Shown: positions 49,586-63,632 of the stretch, in pieces | Position numbering within the stretch: position 1 is the stretch's first letter | How the letters are laid out: each line of letters begins with the position of its first letter | NCBI GenBank assembly: GCA_003278425.1 | Contig: QCFE01000004.1 | Location: 33,488-97,487, forward strand | DNA length: 64,000 bases | Direction of reading: 5' to 3' | Source: Prochlorococcus sp. AG-363-B11 | GTDB taxonomy: Bacteria > Cyanobacteriota > Cyanobacteriia > PCC-6307 > Cyanobiaceae | Made by a program: the position numbers and the translations under genes | The notes under the pieces: generated by a model | Told to the model about the DNA's origin: nothing | The model's input: the letters and a program-made list of their open reading frames with translations, nothing else | Databases searched by the model: none

Positions 49586-49834
49586 TGCAGCCTCTACATC
49601 CTGGCGAGGCAATCCATAAGGAAAACTAAACTGACTTCTCACATCACCTTCATTCCAAATCACAATTAACTCATCTTGTTTGATAATTACTTGAGCAGCC
49701 CACTGAGGCATAACCCACTCCCAAATACAAGGATTATCTTGACTCTTTTTCGCCCCAAGGGTAGCCAACCAATGTTCAAGAGCCTTTAAGGAATGTTGAT
49801 TCAATGGAGTCTTGGCTGAAGGCAGAGTCTGCAT
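49568..49834 (-). CDS. DUF3143 family protein
   Basis: 88 residues from ATG 49834 (an earlier ATG at 49864 is possible). TLPSAKTPLNQHSLKALEHW, IWEWVMPQWAAQVIIKQDEL and FPYGLPRQDVEAAL fit DUF3143. The conserved start LPSAKTPL lies inside the 3' end of the DnaJ-domain gene, giving an overlap of about 59 bases in another frame. Its last 18 bases overlap the antisense end of bioA. Confidence 0.8.
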   Translation of the reverse strand: MQTLPSAKTPLNQHSLKALEHWLATLGAKKSQDNPCIWEWVMPQWAAQVIIKQDELIVIWNEGDVRSQFSFPYGLPRQDVEAALKHGP

Positions 49835-50312
49835 TTGTATTTTGGTAAAGGCTTTCATTAACAAGTGGATGATTTGGATTAAACCAACTTGGAGCTACAT
49901 AAAGATCCCGATCATCTAACAAAGCAAATATAATTCCTAACAATAAACTAATGCCAACTGCAATGCCCAAAAGAAACAAGGAAAGAAGTTCCCCTCCAGA
50001 CAACGGCCTTCTATTCCCATGATCAAGTACTTCTCTTGCAGAAAAATCCCCGTTCATCGTTAATTTAGTGCTATAGCAATCTTTGAACCGCCTTGACTCT
50101 TTAAGAGTCTTGTCATATTTTTCCCTACTAGTTGGATCAGATAATATTTCATAAGCCTCACAAACCTGATGGAATTCCTTCGCCGCCTCATTTACAGGGA
50201 GCAAAGTTGTGTCCGGATGCAAGACTTTACTTAACCGGTGAAATGCTTTCTTAATGGTCTGCAAATCAGCAGTTTCAGAAACTTCGAGATGTTGATAGTA
50301 GCTTCGTGACAC
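49776..50312 (-). CDS. DnaJ-domain membrane protein
   Basis: 178 residues from GTG. A J domain covers about 4-68: SYYQHLEVSETADLQTIKKA, FHRLSKVLHPDTTLLPV (the usual Y-H-P-D-K is L-H-P-D-T) and FHQVCEAYEILSDPTSREKY. A hydrophobic segment at about 106-128 follows, then a short polar tail. The HPD triad is intact, so it should stimulate an Hsp70. The short tail overlaps the DUF3143 start. Partner Hsp70 is not known. Confidence 0.82.
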   Translation of the reverse strand: MSRSYYQHLEVSETADLQTIKKAFHRLSKVLHPDTTLLPVNEAAKEFHQVCEAYEILSDPTSREKYDKTLKESRRFKDCYSTKLTMNGDFSAREVLDHGNRRPLSGGELLSLFLLGIAVGISLLLGIIFALLDDRDLYVAPSWFNPNHPLVNESLYQNTNADSAFSQDSIESTFLKGS

Positions 50313-50390
50313 AATGACAACAAAATCCTTTGAAAAGAAGAAAATCTCAAAAATTGATACAAACGAATTCTATAAAGAAACCTGAAGACT

Positions 50391-51134
50391 ATGGATCAAA
50401 AATCTAATTTTGAAAAGCAAGAAGATCGCATTTGGGAATATCTAAAGTGGTATCCATCAATGCAACAGGTTGAACAACTAAAAAGTCTTCAATTCTTACT
50501 AAAAGAGTCGAATAAGCAAGTTAACTTAACTCGACTTATTGAAGGTAATGATTTTTGGGTGTCTCAAATCCTTGACAGTCTTTGGCCATTTAAAAATGAC
50601 CTCAACAATCAAAACAAGTCATTAAACATAATTGATGTTGGGACTGGTTGTGGATTCCCAGGTTTAGCCCTTGCCATAGCAATGCCTAACTCATCAACAA
50701 CACTAGTAGATTCAACTTCCAAAAAAACAACAGTCTTAAAAGAAATCATCGAAAAGCTGAATCTAATGTCGAGAGTTCATATTCGAACAGAACGAATAGA
50801 ACTCACTGGGCAAAACCGGCAATTTAGGCACAAGTATGATATCGCCTTAGCAAGAGCTGTTGCTAAGGCCCCTACCTTGGCTGAGTACTTAATACCTCTT
50901 TTAAATTCAACTGGAAAGGCCGTCCTTTATAAAGGTAAGTGGTGTAAAGAAGAGCATAATGAATTAACCAAAGCACTTATTCCACTTAAAGGCCAAATTG
51001 AAGAAATTCGAAAGTTTCAATTACCTAAAAGTAGAGGGCTAAGGAATGTAATTTTCGTTAGTGCCTCTGAAAAATGCCCTGATCAATATCCAAGATCAAT
51101 CGGCGTGCCAGTTAAGAACCCATTAATCAGTTAA
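50391..51134 (+). CDS. rsmG: 16S rRNA (guanine-N7) methyltransferase RsmG
   Basis: 247 residues. LKESNKQVNLTRLIEGNDFW, ILDSLWPF, IIDVGTGCGFPGLALAIAMP (SAM site, about 82-101) and ALARAVAKAPTLAEYLIPLL are RsmG marks. It methylates G527 of 16S rRNA. The stop codons of rsmG and the converging aldo/keto reductase overlap by 4 bases. Confidence 0.92.
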   Translation: MDQKSNFEKQEDRIWEYLKWYPSMQQVEQLKSLQFLLKESNKQVNLTRLIEGNDFWVSQILDSLWPFKNDLNNQNKSLNIIDVGTGCGFPGLALAIAMPNSSTTLVDSTSKKTTVLKEIIEKLNLMSRVHIRTERIELTGQNRQFRHKYDIALARAVAKAPTLAEYLIPLLNSTGKAVLYKGKWCKEEHNELTKALIPLKGQIEEIRKFQLPKSRGLRNVIFVSASEKCPDQYPRSIGVPVKNPLIS

Positions 51135-52345
51135 CTAGTGGAAAGTCTATTAGTGGATTCCCCATGAAATTTAATTTTTAGTTCACGAAGCCTTTGAATA
51201 ATTTCATTACTCCAAGGACTCAATCTAAGCGTCTTTTTAAGCATATCTTCACTTACTTCAGTATCTAAACAATCTGAGTTAGTACCTGGGAACCAATGAC
51301 TCCCATTGCCAAGCAAACGATATCTAGCTTTAGCATATGATTCCATTCCCCAAGCCTTATCCAAGTTATACAGCCACATCAAAATTGGGATATTGATATT
51401 ACCTGGTGTTTGCTCCCATCTTGGTAAACCTTCATTCCATGTAGAGATCCACTCTTCTCCAAGTTCTTTCTTGGCGGCATTAAGAAGACGATATTGAACT
51501 TTTGGTAATAATTCATCTGCTTTATCAAGCAAACTCACTGCATGAAAATGCAAAGCAAAGTCTTCAATTTTTGATGCTCCAACACTCAAAGTATGCACTC
51601 TTTGATCACTTAAGCAAAAGAGATCATTAAAAACAATTGGATGAAGGGGAGAGCACAATTTAACAAGTTTTTCTGAAGGCGTATGCAAATGACCTCCTTT
51701 ATCAGTAGGGCTAATAATAAAAACTCCTAAATCAAATTTTGCTGCAGCAGCCAATGCAGGCTCATTGTTTTGAAAAATAAAATACCAATGAAGATTTACA
51801 TAATCAAACTCATCTGACTCAATAGCTTCGACAATTAAATCCGTAGAGCCATGAGTTGAAAAACCAATATGACCAACAAACCCTCTGTCCTGCCACCGAC
51901 GTGCAACTTCTAAACATCCCCCTGGGCGAATAGTTTGGTCCAAATGTTCAGGGAGATTTAAACCATGAATAGAAAGCAAATCAAGTTTTTCACATCGCAG
52001 ATTATAGAAACTTCGCTCAAGCTCAGATTCAAATTGAGAAGGATCCTCTCTTGGTGGAACTTTTGTTTGAAGAATACGCTTTTGATCGGGAAATTGTTGC
52101 ATCCCACAACCGAGTTGCAACTCTGACGAGCCATAGTGCCTTGCAGTTTCTACATGGTGAATACCATTATCAACTGTGAATTTCAAAATTTCCTCTAAAT
52201 TTTTTTGATTATCTGCGGGGATATTTTCCATATCCATATCATTCCAACTCTGTTGAAACCTCATTCCACCCAATGACAGAACAGGAATATTTAGCTCAGT
52301 CCTACCAAAGCGTCGACTTGGGAAAGAATTGATCTTTTGTTGCAT
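51131..52345 (-). CDS. Aldo/keto reductase family protein
   Basis: 404 residues. FGRTELNIPVLSLGGMRFQQ at the start, GIHHVETARHYGSSELQLG with the catalytic Tyr (the usual Asp is Glu), RILQTKVPPR (Lys) and LDLLSIHGLN (His) are aldo/keto reductase marks. The C-terminal 100 residues form an added helical part without the Cys4 cluster that some relatives have. The next gene upstream is a ferredoxin, so electron transfer between the two is possible but unproven. Confidence 0.85.
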   Translation of the reverse strand: MQQKINSFPSRRFGRTELNIPVLSLGGMRFQQSWNDMDMENIPADNQKNLEEILKFTVDNGIHHVETARHYGSSELQLGCGMQQFPDQKRILQTKVPPREDPSQFESELERSFYNLRCEKLDLLSIHGLNLPEHLDQTIRPGGCLEVARRWQDRGFVGHIGFSTHGSTDLIVEAIESDEFDYVNLHWYFIFQNNEPALAAAAKFDLGVFIISPTDKGGHLHTPSEKLVKLCSPLHPIVFNDLFCLSDQRVHTLSVGASKIEDFALHFHAVSLLDKADELLPKVQYRLLNAAKKELGEEWISTWNEGLPRWEQTPGNINIPILMWLYNLDKAWGMESYAKARYRLLGNGSHWFPGTNSDCLDTEVSEDMLKKTLRLSPWSNEIIQRLRELKIKFHGESTNRLSTS

Positions 52346-52370
52346 GAAAACTATCTTTGAACAAGTTTCT

Positions 52371-52730
52371 CTATCTCAAAGGTGGCAACCCAAGGGGTCT
52401 AATTGCCTTCGCTTCAAGTCCTTTGCGTAAATCATCGAGATCTTCAAATTTGACCCAATCAATACAATTTACGGGACAAGTATCAATAGCCTCTTGAATT
52501 AATTTTGAGCTATCTCCATCCTGACGAAATGCTCTTGCGCGCCCATTAATTGGCTCCATTGTAAAAGTGTTAGTTGCTACGCAACTACAATAAGTACAAC
52601 CAATACACAGTGACTCATCTACCCATACTGCTTTGGGTCGAAGCTGGCCACCAAGAACAGGCTCTTTCCCATTCCTTTTAATGTTTTCTTGAGCTTTTAC
52701 TTGAAAAGCTAACTCAGGATTATGAATCAA
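52371..52730 (-). CDS. 4Fe-4S ferredoxin
   Basis: 119 residues from TTG. Cluster cysteines are Cys42, 45 and 48 in CIGCTYC and Cys89 or 85 in DTCPVNCIDWV; extra Cys50 and Cys85 are close by. The 35-residue N-terminal extension and this single-cluster layout match the ferredoxin that sits beside Ycf35 in cyanobacteria. Adjacent to ycf35 (12 bases), so likely one operon. Confidence 0.85.
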   Translation of the reverse strand: MIHNPELAFQVKAQENIKRNGKEPVLGGQLRPKAVWVDESLCIGCTYCSCVATNTFTMEPINGRARAFRQDGDSSKLIQEAIDTCPVNCIDWVKFEDLDDLRKGLEAKAIRPLGLPPLR

Positions 52731-52742
52731 AAAACTAATAAA

Positions 52743-53135
52743 TCAGTTATCCCAGCGGGTAACTACAAGCTCAATCGACCCATCAACAAGATTCTTTCTT
52801 TCAGAAACTTCAAATCCTTCCTCCTCAGTTGCTGAAAGTACAGTAGAAAGAGCATATTGTTGAGTTAGCTTCGATAAAAATCTATCAACAGGGATGTCTT
52901 GTGCCCAAAGGTCCAGATCTGTAACCAACTCATAAGCACCTGAATTGTTATTCCATCTGAAACCTATATCACCACCCTTGGTCATTTGAACTGCCATTTC
53001 TGCTTGAACTGTTTGCCCACGATAACCGCGAACTTGTTGTTGCCCTTCTTGAGGAACATAGCCCAATTGAACCAAAGCATTTAAAAGAGGCTTTCTCTTC
53101 TTTAGTTGAGTTTTAACAGTGCTGAAATGAGACAT
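52743..53135 (-). CDS. ycf35: Ycf35 (DUF1257) protein
   Basis: 130 residues. SHFSTVKTQLKKRKPLLNAL, LGYVPQEGQQQVRGYRGQT, DIGFRWNNNSGAYELVTDL and LSKLTQQYALSTVLSATEEE match Ycf35/DUF1257, found in cyanobacteria and red-lineage plastids. Function is unknown. The ATG overlaps the DUF2997 stop (TAATG), so the two are coupled. Confidence 0.9.
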   Translation of the reverse strand: MSHFSTVKTQLKKRKPLLNALVQLGYVPQEGQQQVRGYRGQTVQAEMAVQMTKGGDIGFRWNNNSGAYELVTDLDLWAQDIPVDRFLSKLTQQYALSTVLSATEEEGFEVSERKNLVDGSIELVVTRWDN

Positions 53136-53344
53136 TAGATAATTTCAATGTGTTCTTGATTTAACTGAGATTGATCTTCTGGGCATATGTAAGCCTCAGA
53201 AGTCAATTCCCTCTGCTCAACGCTACCTAAGGCAGATTCAAGCTTTTCGGTCAGTTTTAAACATGACTGACCAGGGATTCCCTCAACAGTCTCCTCAACC
53301 GCACCATCTTGGCGAATTCTAAATCGGAGCGTGCGCTGAGGCAT
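53135..53344 (-). CDS. DUF2997 family protein
   Basis: 69 residues. LRFRIRQDGAVEETVEGIPG, QSCLKLTEKLESALGSVEQR and LTSEAYICPEDQ fit DUF2997, the regular partner of Ycf35. No membrane segment. Coupled to ycf35 by a 1-base overlap. Confidence 0.82.
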   Translation of the reverse strand: MPQRTLRFRIRQDGAVEETVEGIPGQSCLKLTEKLESALGSVEQRELTSEAYICPEDQSQLNQEHIEII

Positions 53345-53430
53345 TCAAGTAAATAAATGATTTAAATGATATAGAAAAGCAAGCAAAAATGTCGGTTCAA
53401 TTGATACATGTAAACATTAAAGTTAATTTC

Positions 53431-54240
53431 TCAAAGTAAAAATCCATCTTCCACAAGCTCTTTTAAACGAGTAACAACCTCAGGACTTTGAATTTGTTCT
53501 AAGGCAACTCTTGCCTCATATCTCACTGAAGGCTCTAAATCATTCAACAAAATGCAAAAAAGGCCTTCAGCTAATTCTGATTTCATCGATTCAAGAACCT
53601 TCTCGTAAAGACGCCCAAGTGACCAAATGCAATTACTTCTAACCAACGGTTCTTGGTCAATTCGCAAACCAATGAGAAGTTCTGACACAACAGTTTCTGC
53701 TTTTTCGATAGCAGTAGATCCCACGTCGGCCAAAGAACTAGCAGCCCACAAGCGGACTGCAGCAACATCATTATGCAAAGCTCTAATTAATGGTTCCATA
53801 ACAGGGGAGGCAGAATAATTACCTAAGCTCCAAGCTGCGGCCTTCCTGACATAAGCATTGCTATCTGATTGTAATAATTCAAGGAGAGTATCAACAGCTT
53901 TAGGAGAAGGATTCCTGCCTAATGCATATACAGCACTCATTCTCTCTACAGGGCAAGGTTCTGAAAGCAAAGGGATTAATAAAGGGAGTGCTCTTGGGTC
54001 TCTATGCTCACAAAAAACTCGAAGTCCCTGTAAACGCTCCTCATGGCCTTGCTGCAACCACTGCAAACCTAATTGACACTCATTCAAAACTTTATTGTCA
54101 TCTGAATTAAATACTTCAAAATCAATATCATCAAGAGGGTCACCTTGAAGTTCCGCGGCAAGTTCCTTTTCAAGAACATCTGGGTCAATAGCGAGATTTC
54201 TCAAACCCTCGTCAAGTGATTTAAAACTTTCTTCTTTCAT
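53431..54240 (-). CDS. HEAT-repeat protein
   Basis: 269 residues made of repeated helix pairs from about 70 to 265: DPRALPLLIPLLSEPCPVER, SPKAVDTLLELLQSDSNAYV, RKAAAWSLGNYSASPVMEPL, RLWAASSLADVG and EPSVRYEARVALEQIQSPEV. The first 60 residues are acidic. HEAT proteins of this kind in cyanobacteria include phycobilin lyases; Prochlorococcus has few phycobiliproteins, so no lyase role is claimed. It probably acts as a protein-binding scaffold. Confidence 0.82.
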   Translation of the reverse strand: MKEESFKSLDEGLRNLAIDPDVLEKELAAELQGDPLDDIDFEVFNSDDNKVLNECQLGLQWLQQGHEERLQGLRVFCEHRDPRALPLLIPLLSEPCPVERMSAVYALGRNPSPKAVDTLLELLQSDSNAYVRKAAAWSLGNYSASPVMEPLIRALHNDVAAVRLWAASSLADVGSTAIEKAETVVSELLIGLRIDQEPLVRSNCIWSLGRLYEKVLESMKSELAEGLFCILLNDLEPSVRYEARVALEQIQSPEVVTRLKELVEDGFLL

Positions 54241-54274
54241 ATGGAAATATTAACCATGATTAGAAAGATCTGAT

Positions 54275-54400
54275 TTAGCCAAGAGGAGCAGGAGCAAGCA
54301 TATCTCCTGGCAGCCAAATTCGAGCAGTCACTGCTAACAAAGCCAGACCAAAAAGGGAGACAATGACTAAAGGTAAAATTGTTGTTCGAAGAAAGCCCAA
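54275..54400 (-). CDS. 41-residue single-pass membrane protein
   Basis: The frame starts at TTG (54398-54400) and ends at TAA (54275-54277). It reads MGFLRTTILPLVIVSLFGLA, then LLAVTARIWLPGDMLAPAPL-G: one 20-residue membrane helix, a basic start and a short Pro-rich exposed end. It begins 50 bases after the symporter stop codon, on the same strand. A competing frame on the same strand (54237-54422) gives a Cys/Ser-rich sequence without any sensible pattern. Small partner subunits are known for some SSF symporters, so a role with the symporter is possible. No ribosome binding site is clear; TTG starts are common in this window. Confidence 0.6.
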   Translation of the reverse strand: MGFLRTTILPLVIVSLFGLALLAVTARIWLPGDMLAPAPLG

Positions 54401-54450
54401 TGAAAAAATCTGTTTGAATCATTTTGCTCCTAATTCTAAAAGATACAACC

Positions 54451-56214
54451 TTAATGCAATGAAAAAGCTCTATTTAAGACATTCCTCTTCATCCCTAAAA
54501 CACAAAAAACAGCAAAAATCAAACCTAACCAGCCTCCACGTTCCTGGTGTAATAGAAAACTGCCACTAGAGCAAAGCAACCCCAAAAGCAAGCCAGAGCT
54601 CAACAAAAAACGCAAAATCAAGTCTTTAAAAGATTCAACTGGCCTCACTCCCACACGTTTTCTTAAAAGCTTCCAACCGGGACCGGGAGGTTTTACAAGA
54701 CGTACAAATTTCTCTAACACATCGTCAGACTCAGGTGGAGTTGCGACTAAAGCAATTAGCCAAACTATTGCAGTTAAAAGCGTTGTACAAATAAGCTTGA
54801 GTCCATAGTCTTCAATTCGAAAGACAGGGACTATTGATGTTGTAAAGCCAACCAAGAAACCACATAACATAGCTGCCAGCTCTGCTGTTGCATTAACCCT
54901 CCACCAAAACCATCTCAATACAAGAACAACTCCAGGTCCAGTTCCTATAGCTATCACAAGACGAAATATAGATCCAATACTATCACTCAAAAATGCAGTA
55001 ATTATTCCAATGCTAAGCAGTAAAACACAAGTACTTTGGCCAACTAAAATTAATTCTTTCTGTCCAGCTTGTGGTCTTAAAAATCTCTTATAAAGGTCAT
55101 GTGTTAAATAACTAGACCCCCAATTCAATGATGTACTTACAGTGCTCATAAATGCAGCAACTAAAGAAACTACTACGACCCCAAGTGCTACTGGAGGAAG
55201 ATACTTAACAGCTAGCAGTGGGTAACTAAGTTCCCAATCTTGTTGAGATGGGATTAAAACGAGCGCAGACAAGCCAACAACAATCCATAACCAACTACGT
55301 AAAAGATAATTGATCACTAAAAAAAACCAGCCTGCTAATTCTGCTTGTTGTTCATTTCTAGTAGCAAGTATACGTTGAATAAATTCTCCACCACCATCAC
55401 TCCTTCTGAAACTCCACCATTGAAGAGAAAGGAATGCGGTGAAAGTAGTTATACTTATTCCTGCATTTTCAATCCATTCAAAACCATTTTTTGTCCACAC
55501 CCATGGAAAAATTGAGAATAACTCTGGCCTATTAAGATCTTCTAAACTAGATATCATTTGCGACATTCCACCAGATTCATGAATAACAACAAACGCAAGC
55601 GTCAGTGCACCAAACAGGGCTAATAGCAACTGAACCAAGTCATTAACAACAACTGCCCACAAACCACCTAAAACCGTATAAACAAGCATAAAAAAAGCAA
55701 CGACAATAAGCAGGAGCAATGAGTCACTAACAAGTCCATATATCATATGGCCATCTACCATCCCAAAAGCTTCTGCAACTTTTCTAAGAGCTAAGAAAGC
55801 ATACCCAATCCCAATACAGTTAATAGGAACTGCAAGCAGAAAAGCTTTTATTCCTCTTAACCAAGCAGCAGCAGCCCCTCCATAACGCAATTCAGTAAAT
55901 GCTGCATCAGTCAAAACGCCACTACGTCTCCACATAGGTGCAAAAACAACTGTCATAGCAACATGAGCTAAAGCAAAACTCCACCATTCCCAATTGCCTG
56001 CAATACCTCTAGTCCCCACTAAACCAGCTACGTATAAAGGAGTATCTATTGAGAAAGTTGTTGCTGCCATTGAAGACCCTGCGAGCCATCCTGTTAATTT
56101 CCGACCAGCCACAAAGTAATCATCTTCCCCCTTATTTCTACTCGCAAGGAAAACACCTAAGGCTAGTGAGATCAATAAATAAATAGCAAGGATGAACCAA
56201 TCTACAAGTGTCAT
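54451..56214 (-). CDS. Sodium:solute symporter (SSF family)
   Basis: 587 residues with about 13 membrane segments. DWFILAIYLLISLALGVFLA, EDDYFVAGRKLTGWLAGSSM, AATTFSIDTPLYVAGLVGTR and VSLVAAFMSTVSTSLNWGSS (Na-site Ser/Thr region) are SSF marks. The substrate is not evident; relatives in marine cyanobacteria are called Na+/proline or Na+/galactoside type only by similarity. The C-terminal 120 residues add two further hydrophobic stretches. Confidence 0.88.
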   Translation of the reverse strand: MTLVDWFILAIYLLISLALGVFLASRNKGEDDYFVAGRKLTGWLAGSSMAATTFSIDTPLYVAGLVGTRGIAGNWEWWSFALAHVAMTVVFAPMWRRSGVLTDAAFTELRYGGAAAAWLRGIKAFLLAVPINCIGIGYAFLALRKVAEAFGMVDGHMIYGLVSDSLLLLIVVAFFMLVYTVLGGLWAVVVNDLVQLLLALFGALTLAFVVIHESGGMSQMISSLEDLNRPELFSIFPWVWTKNGFEWIENAGISITTFTAFLSLQWWSFRRSDGGGEFIQRILATRNEQQAELAGWFFLVINYLLRSWLWIVVGLSALVLIPSQQDWELSYPLLAVKYLPPVALGVVVVSLVAAFMSTVSTSLNWGSSYLTHDLYKRFLRPQAGQKELILVGQSTCVLLLSIGIITAFLSDSIGSIFRLVIAIGTGPGVVLVLRWFWWRVNATAELAAMLCGFLVGFTTSIVPVFRIEDYGLKLICTTLLTAIVWLIALVATPPESDDVLEKFVRLVKPPGPGWKLLRKRVGVRPVESFKDLILRFLLSSGLLLGLLCSSGSFLLHQERGGWLGLIFAVFCVLGMKRNVLNRAFSLH

Positions 56215-56262
56215 TAGTTTGATTTTTCTTACAGTCGGTGTCTTTAAATCTCTTGTACTTAA

Positions 56263-57315
56263 TTAAAGATGGATACGCCGCAATTGTCCACATGCAGCAT
56301 TTTTATCCAAACCTCTACTAGATCGTAAACTAACAGCAATTCCTCGTTTCTCCAAAATATTCATAAAATTCTGCACTCGTTTAAAGCTAGGGCGCTGAAA
56401 GTCTTCCCCATCAATAGGGTTGTAAGCAATTAGGTTTACATGGCTTTGGAAGCCACTAACAAGGTCTGCTAATTCTTCGGCATGTTCATTATGGTCATTT
56501 AAATGTCCTAAAAGGATATACTCAAAGCTAACTCTCCTCCCTGTTATATCTAAATAATGTCTGCAATCCTCCAAGAGAATATTTAAAGGGTAATTCTTGG
56601 CGGAAGGTATTAAAACCTCACGTAGATTTTGATTTGGTGCATGCAAGCTTAAAGCAAGAGTAAATTGGACACTTCCAAGATATCTAACAGCCAGCTCAGC
56701 CAACTGAGGCAATGAATTTCTAACACCTACTGTACTTAATGTTATTCGTCGTTGGCCAATCCCAAGATCTTTATTTAAGCAAGCTATAGAAGATAAAACT
56801 GATTCTACATTTAAAAGAGGCTCTCCCATTCCCATAAAAACAACATGAGAAGGCCGTCTATCAAAAGCTTCCTTAATTGCAAAAAATTGAGAAACAATTT
56901 CACTAACTCTCAATGAGCGTTGTAGGCCATCTTTTCCAGTTGCACAAAATCGGCAACCCATTGAGCATCCAATCTGACTTGAGATGCAAATAGTTAAGCG
57001 ATCCCTAGAAGGGATTCCAACAGTCTCAATAGTTTCGCCATCCTTAGTTAAAAGTAATAATTTAATTGTTTTATCATTGGCCTCTAATCGATTAATTGTA
57101 CTAAGGCATCCTACAGAAAAGCCTCGTTCAATTAATAAACGTCTCCATGACTTAGGTAAGACTGTTATATCATCAATATCACATATTCCTCTTTCGTAAA
57201 GCCATTTATACAACTGCCTACCACGAAAATTAGACTCTCCATTGTCTACAGCTAAGTTTTCTAGCTGACTAAGGTTAAGTCCAAGTAACTCAAGATTTTT
57301 AACGTTACTTTCCAA
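56263..57315 (-). CDS. rlmN: 23S rRNA/tRNA adenine-C2 methyltransferase RlmN
   Basis: 350 residues from TTG. The radical-SAM cluster is Cys117, 121 and 124 in [28 protein letters not shown] and [14 protein letters not shown] are family marks, and Cys342 near the end (AACGQLR) is the methyl-carrying cysteine. It methylates A2503 of 23S rRNA and A37 of some tRNAs. It begins 10 bases after the hli stop codon. Confidence 0.94.
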   Translation of the reverse strand: MESNVKNLELLGLNLSQLENLAVDNGESNFRGRQLYKWLYERGICDIDDITVLPKSWRRLLIERGFSVGCLSTINRLEANDKTIKLLLLTKDGETIETVGIPSRDRLTICISSQIGCSMGCRFCATGKDGLQRSLRVSEIVSQFFAIKEAFDRRPSHVVFMGMGEPLLNVESVLSSIACLNKDLGIGQRRITLSTVGVRNSLPQLAELAVRYLGSVQFTLALSLHAPNQNLREVLIPSAKNYPLNILLEDCRHYLDITGRRVSFEYILLGHLNDHNEHAEELADLVSGFQSHVNLIAYNPIDGEDFQRPSFKRVQNFMNILEKRGIAVSLRSSRGLDKNAACGQLRRIHL

Positions 57316-57325
57316 TCTTAGGAAA

Positions 57326-57478
<153 letters not shown>

Positions 57479-57525
57479 TTAATCCTCCTCTAAGAATAAA
57501 AGAAATTGAAAGTACTAAGATTAGA

Positions 57526-61638
<4,113 letters not shown>

Positions 61639-61676
61639 CTAGTCAGTGTTGGGGAAAAAGATAAGGGAAGAAAACT

Positions 61677-63581
61677 TCAGGCTGAAGCCAAAGCATCGAT
61701 AATGGTATAGTTCATCACTACACGTCCTACAGTTGTCAAAATAAAGCGACTAATTAAAGCACCTTCTTCGTCTAGACGATCTCGACGAAAGCTCCATTGT
61801 TCAATGCGAGTTCCATCTTCAAGAGTCTTAGCATCAATAGGTATATCTCGGTCATCATCATCATCAACTTTGCCATTGAAACGTACCCAGACCCAATCAT
61901 GTAGACCTATTCGCTTATCTTCAAAAGCGTGAATAACATCCTCTAATCCAGCGAAGGTTTTTGAATGATCTCCAAACTCTGGTTTAGAGGCTCCTGGCTG
62001 AAGTGCTGTTAAATAATATGATCCTAAAACCATATCTTGTGAAGGAGTGACAATTGGTTCACCAGTAGCAGGAGAAAGGATGTTATTACTTGCGAGCATC
62101 AACATCCTTGCCTCAGTTTGAGCTTCTATAGCTAACGGAACATGAACAGCCATTTGGTCCCCATCAAAGTCTGCATTGAATGCTGGACAAACTAAAGGAT
62201 GCAATTGAATTGCTCTACCAGCAACCAACTTAGGTTCAAACGCCTGAATACCAAGACGGTGCAGCGTTGGAGCTCGGTTGAGAAGAATAGGATGGCCTTC
62301 TATACATTCTTGAAGTACTTGCATCACTTCATCATCTGCACGTTGAATCAGTTTTTTAGCAGCCTTAATGTTATTAACGATGTTCTGTCTTATTAATCTA
62401 TGAATCACAAAAGGTTGAAAAAGCTCAATGGCCATCTCTTTAGGTAATCCACATTGATGCATTTTGAGCTTAGGTCCAACAACTATCACTGATCTACCTG
62501 AATAATCAACTCTCTTACCTAAAAGATTTTGTCTGAATCGCCCTTGTTTACCTTCTATAATATCGCTCAATGATTTTAATGCGCGATTATTCGCTCCAAC
62601 TACAGTGCGACCTCTTCTTCCATTATCAACAAGAGCATCGACAGCCTCTTGAAGCATCCTCTTCTCATTTCTAACTATAATCTCTGGAGCAAGGATCTCT
62701 TGAAGTCTTGCTAAACGGTTATTCCTATTAATTACCCGTCTATATAAATCATTTAAATCAGAAGTTGCAAACCTTCCCCCATCCAACTGAACCATAGGCC
62801 TTAGATCTGGAGGAATCACTGGTATGGCATCTAGTACCATCCACTCAGGACGAGCACTGGTTGCAATGAAATTGTCAATCACTCTCAATCTTTTAATAAG
62901 TTTTGCTCGTTTCTGCCCCTTACTCTCAGCAATTTCCTCTCGAAGTTGATCCGCAACTTCTTTCAAATCAAGATCTTCTAATAATTGCTTAAGAGCTTCT
63001 GCACCTATTCCAACAACAGGTTCATTTTCTATTGTTGAATCTTCAGCATAGATTTCATCTTCTACTTCTAGCCACTCATCTTCAGTAAGTAATTGCTTGT
63101 ATTTAAGATCTTTGTAATCACCTTCATCTAAGACCACATAACAATTAAAATAAACTATCTGCTCAACATCTCGAAGAGGCATATCAAGCAGAATAGCTAC
63201 GTAACTAGGAATACCCTTTAAGTACCAAACATGAGATACAGGAGCGGCCAAATTAATAAAGCCCATACGATGACGGCGGACTCTACTCTCAGTGACTTCT
63301 ACACCACATCTCTCACAAACGATCCCCCGATGTCTCACCCTCTTATATTTACCGCAATGACACTCCCAATCTTTAGAAGGGCCAAAAATTTTCTCACAGA
63401 AAAGGCCGTCCATTTCTGGTTTTAAAGTACGATAATTAATAGTCTCTGGCTTAGTAACTTCTCCAACCACCTGCCCATTTGGGAGAGTGCGTTGCCCCCA
63501 AGACATAACCCTTTCAGGAGAAGCCAAAGTAATTTTGACATAATCAAAATGATTCTCTGTTCTTAGATTGCTGTTAGTCAT
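61677..63581 (-). CDS. rpoC1: RNA polymerase gamma subunit (N-terminal part of beta', rpoC1)
   Basis: 634 residues. The zinc ribbon [20 protein letters not shown] (near 74-93), [35 protein letters not shown] and the catalytic Mg2+ site [12 protein letters not shown] are intact. Cyanobacteria carry this half separately from rpoC2. Fifty-one bases separate it from rpoB. Confidence 0.97.
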   Translation of the reverse strand: MTNSNLRTENHFDYVKITLASPERVMSWGQRTLPNGQVVGEVTKPETINYRTLKPEMDGLFCEKIFGPSKDWECHCGKYKRVRHRGIVCERCGVEVTESRVRRHRMGFINLAAPVSHVWYLKGIPSYVAILLDMPLRDVEQIVYFNCYVVLDEGDYKDLKYKQLLTEDEWLEVEDEIYAEDSTIENEPVVGIGAEALKQLLEDLDLKEVADQLREEIAESKGQKRAKLIKRLRVIDNFIATSARPEWMVLDAIPVIPPDLRPMVQLDGGRFATSDLNDLYRRVINRNNRLARLQEILAPEIIVRNEKRMLQEAVDALVDNGRRGRTVVGANNRALKSLSDIIEGKQGRFRQNLLGKRVDYSGRSVIVVGPKLKMHQCGLPKEMAIELFQPFVIHRLIRQNIVNNIKAAKKLIQRADDEVMQVLQECIEGHPILLNRAPTLHRLGIQAFEPKLVAGRAIQLHPLVCPAFNADFDGDQMAVHVPLAIEAQTEARMLMLASNNILSPATGEPIVTPSQDMVLGSYYLTALQPGASKPEFGDHSKTFAGLEDVIHAFEDKRIGLHDWVWVRFNGKVDDDDDRDIPIDAKTLEDGTRIEQWSFRRDRLDEEGALISRFILTTVGRVVMNYTIIDALASA

Positions 63582-63632
63582 GACAAGTAAATAAGGTTGA
63601 TTGAAAGTCAGTAAGTGGCGCAGTAAAAAGTG

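Noticed and set aside
54237-54422. Minus-strand 61-codon frame rich in Cys and Ser
   Set aside because: It competes with the 41-codon frame at 54275-54400, which gives a clean membrane helix. The longer frame has no recognisable pattern and overlaps the start of the HEAT-repeat gene.
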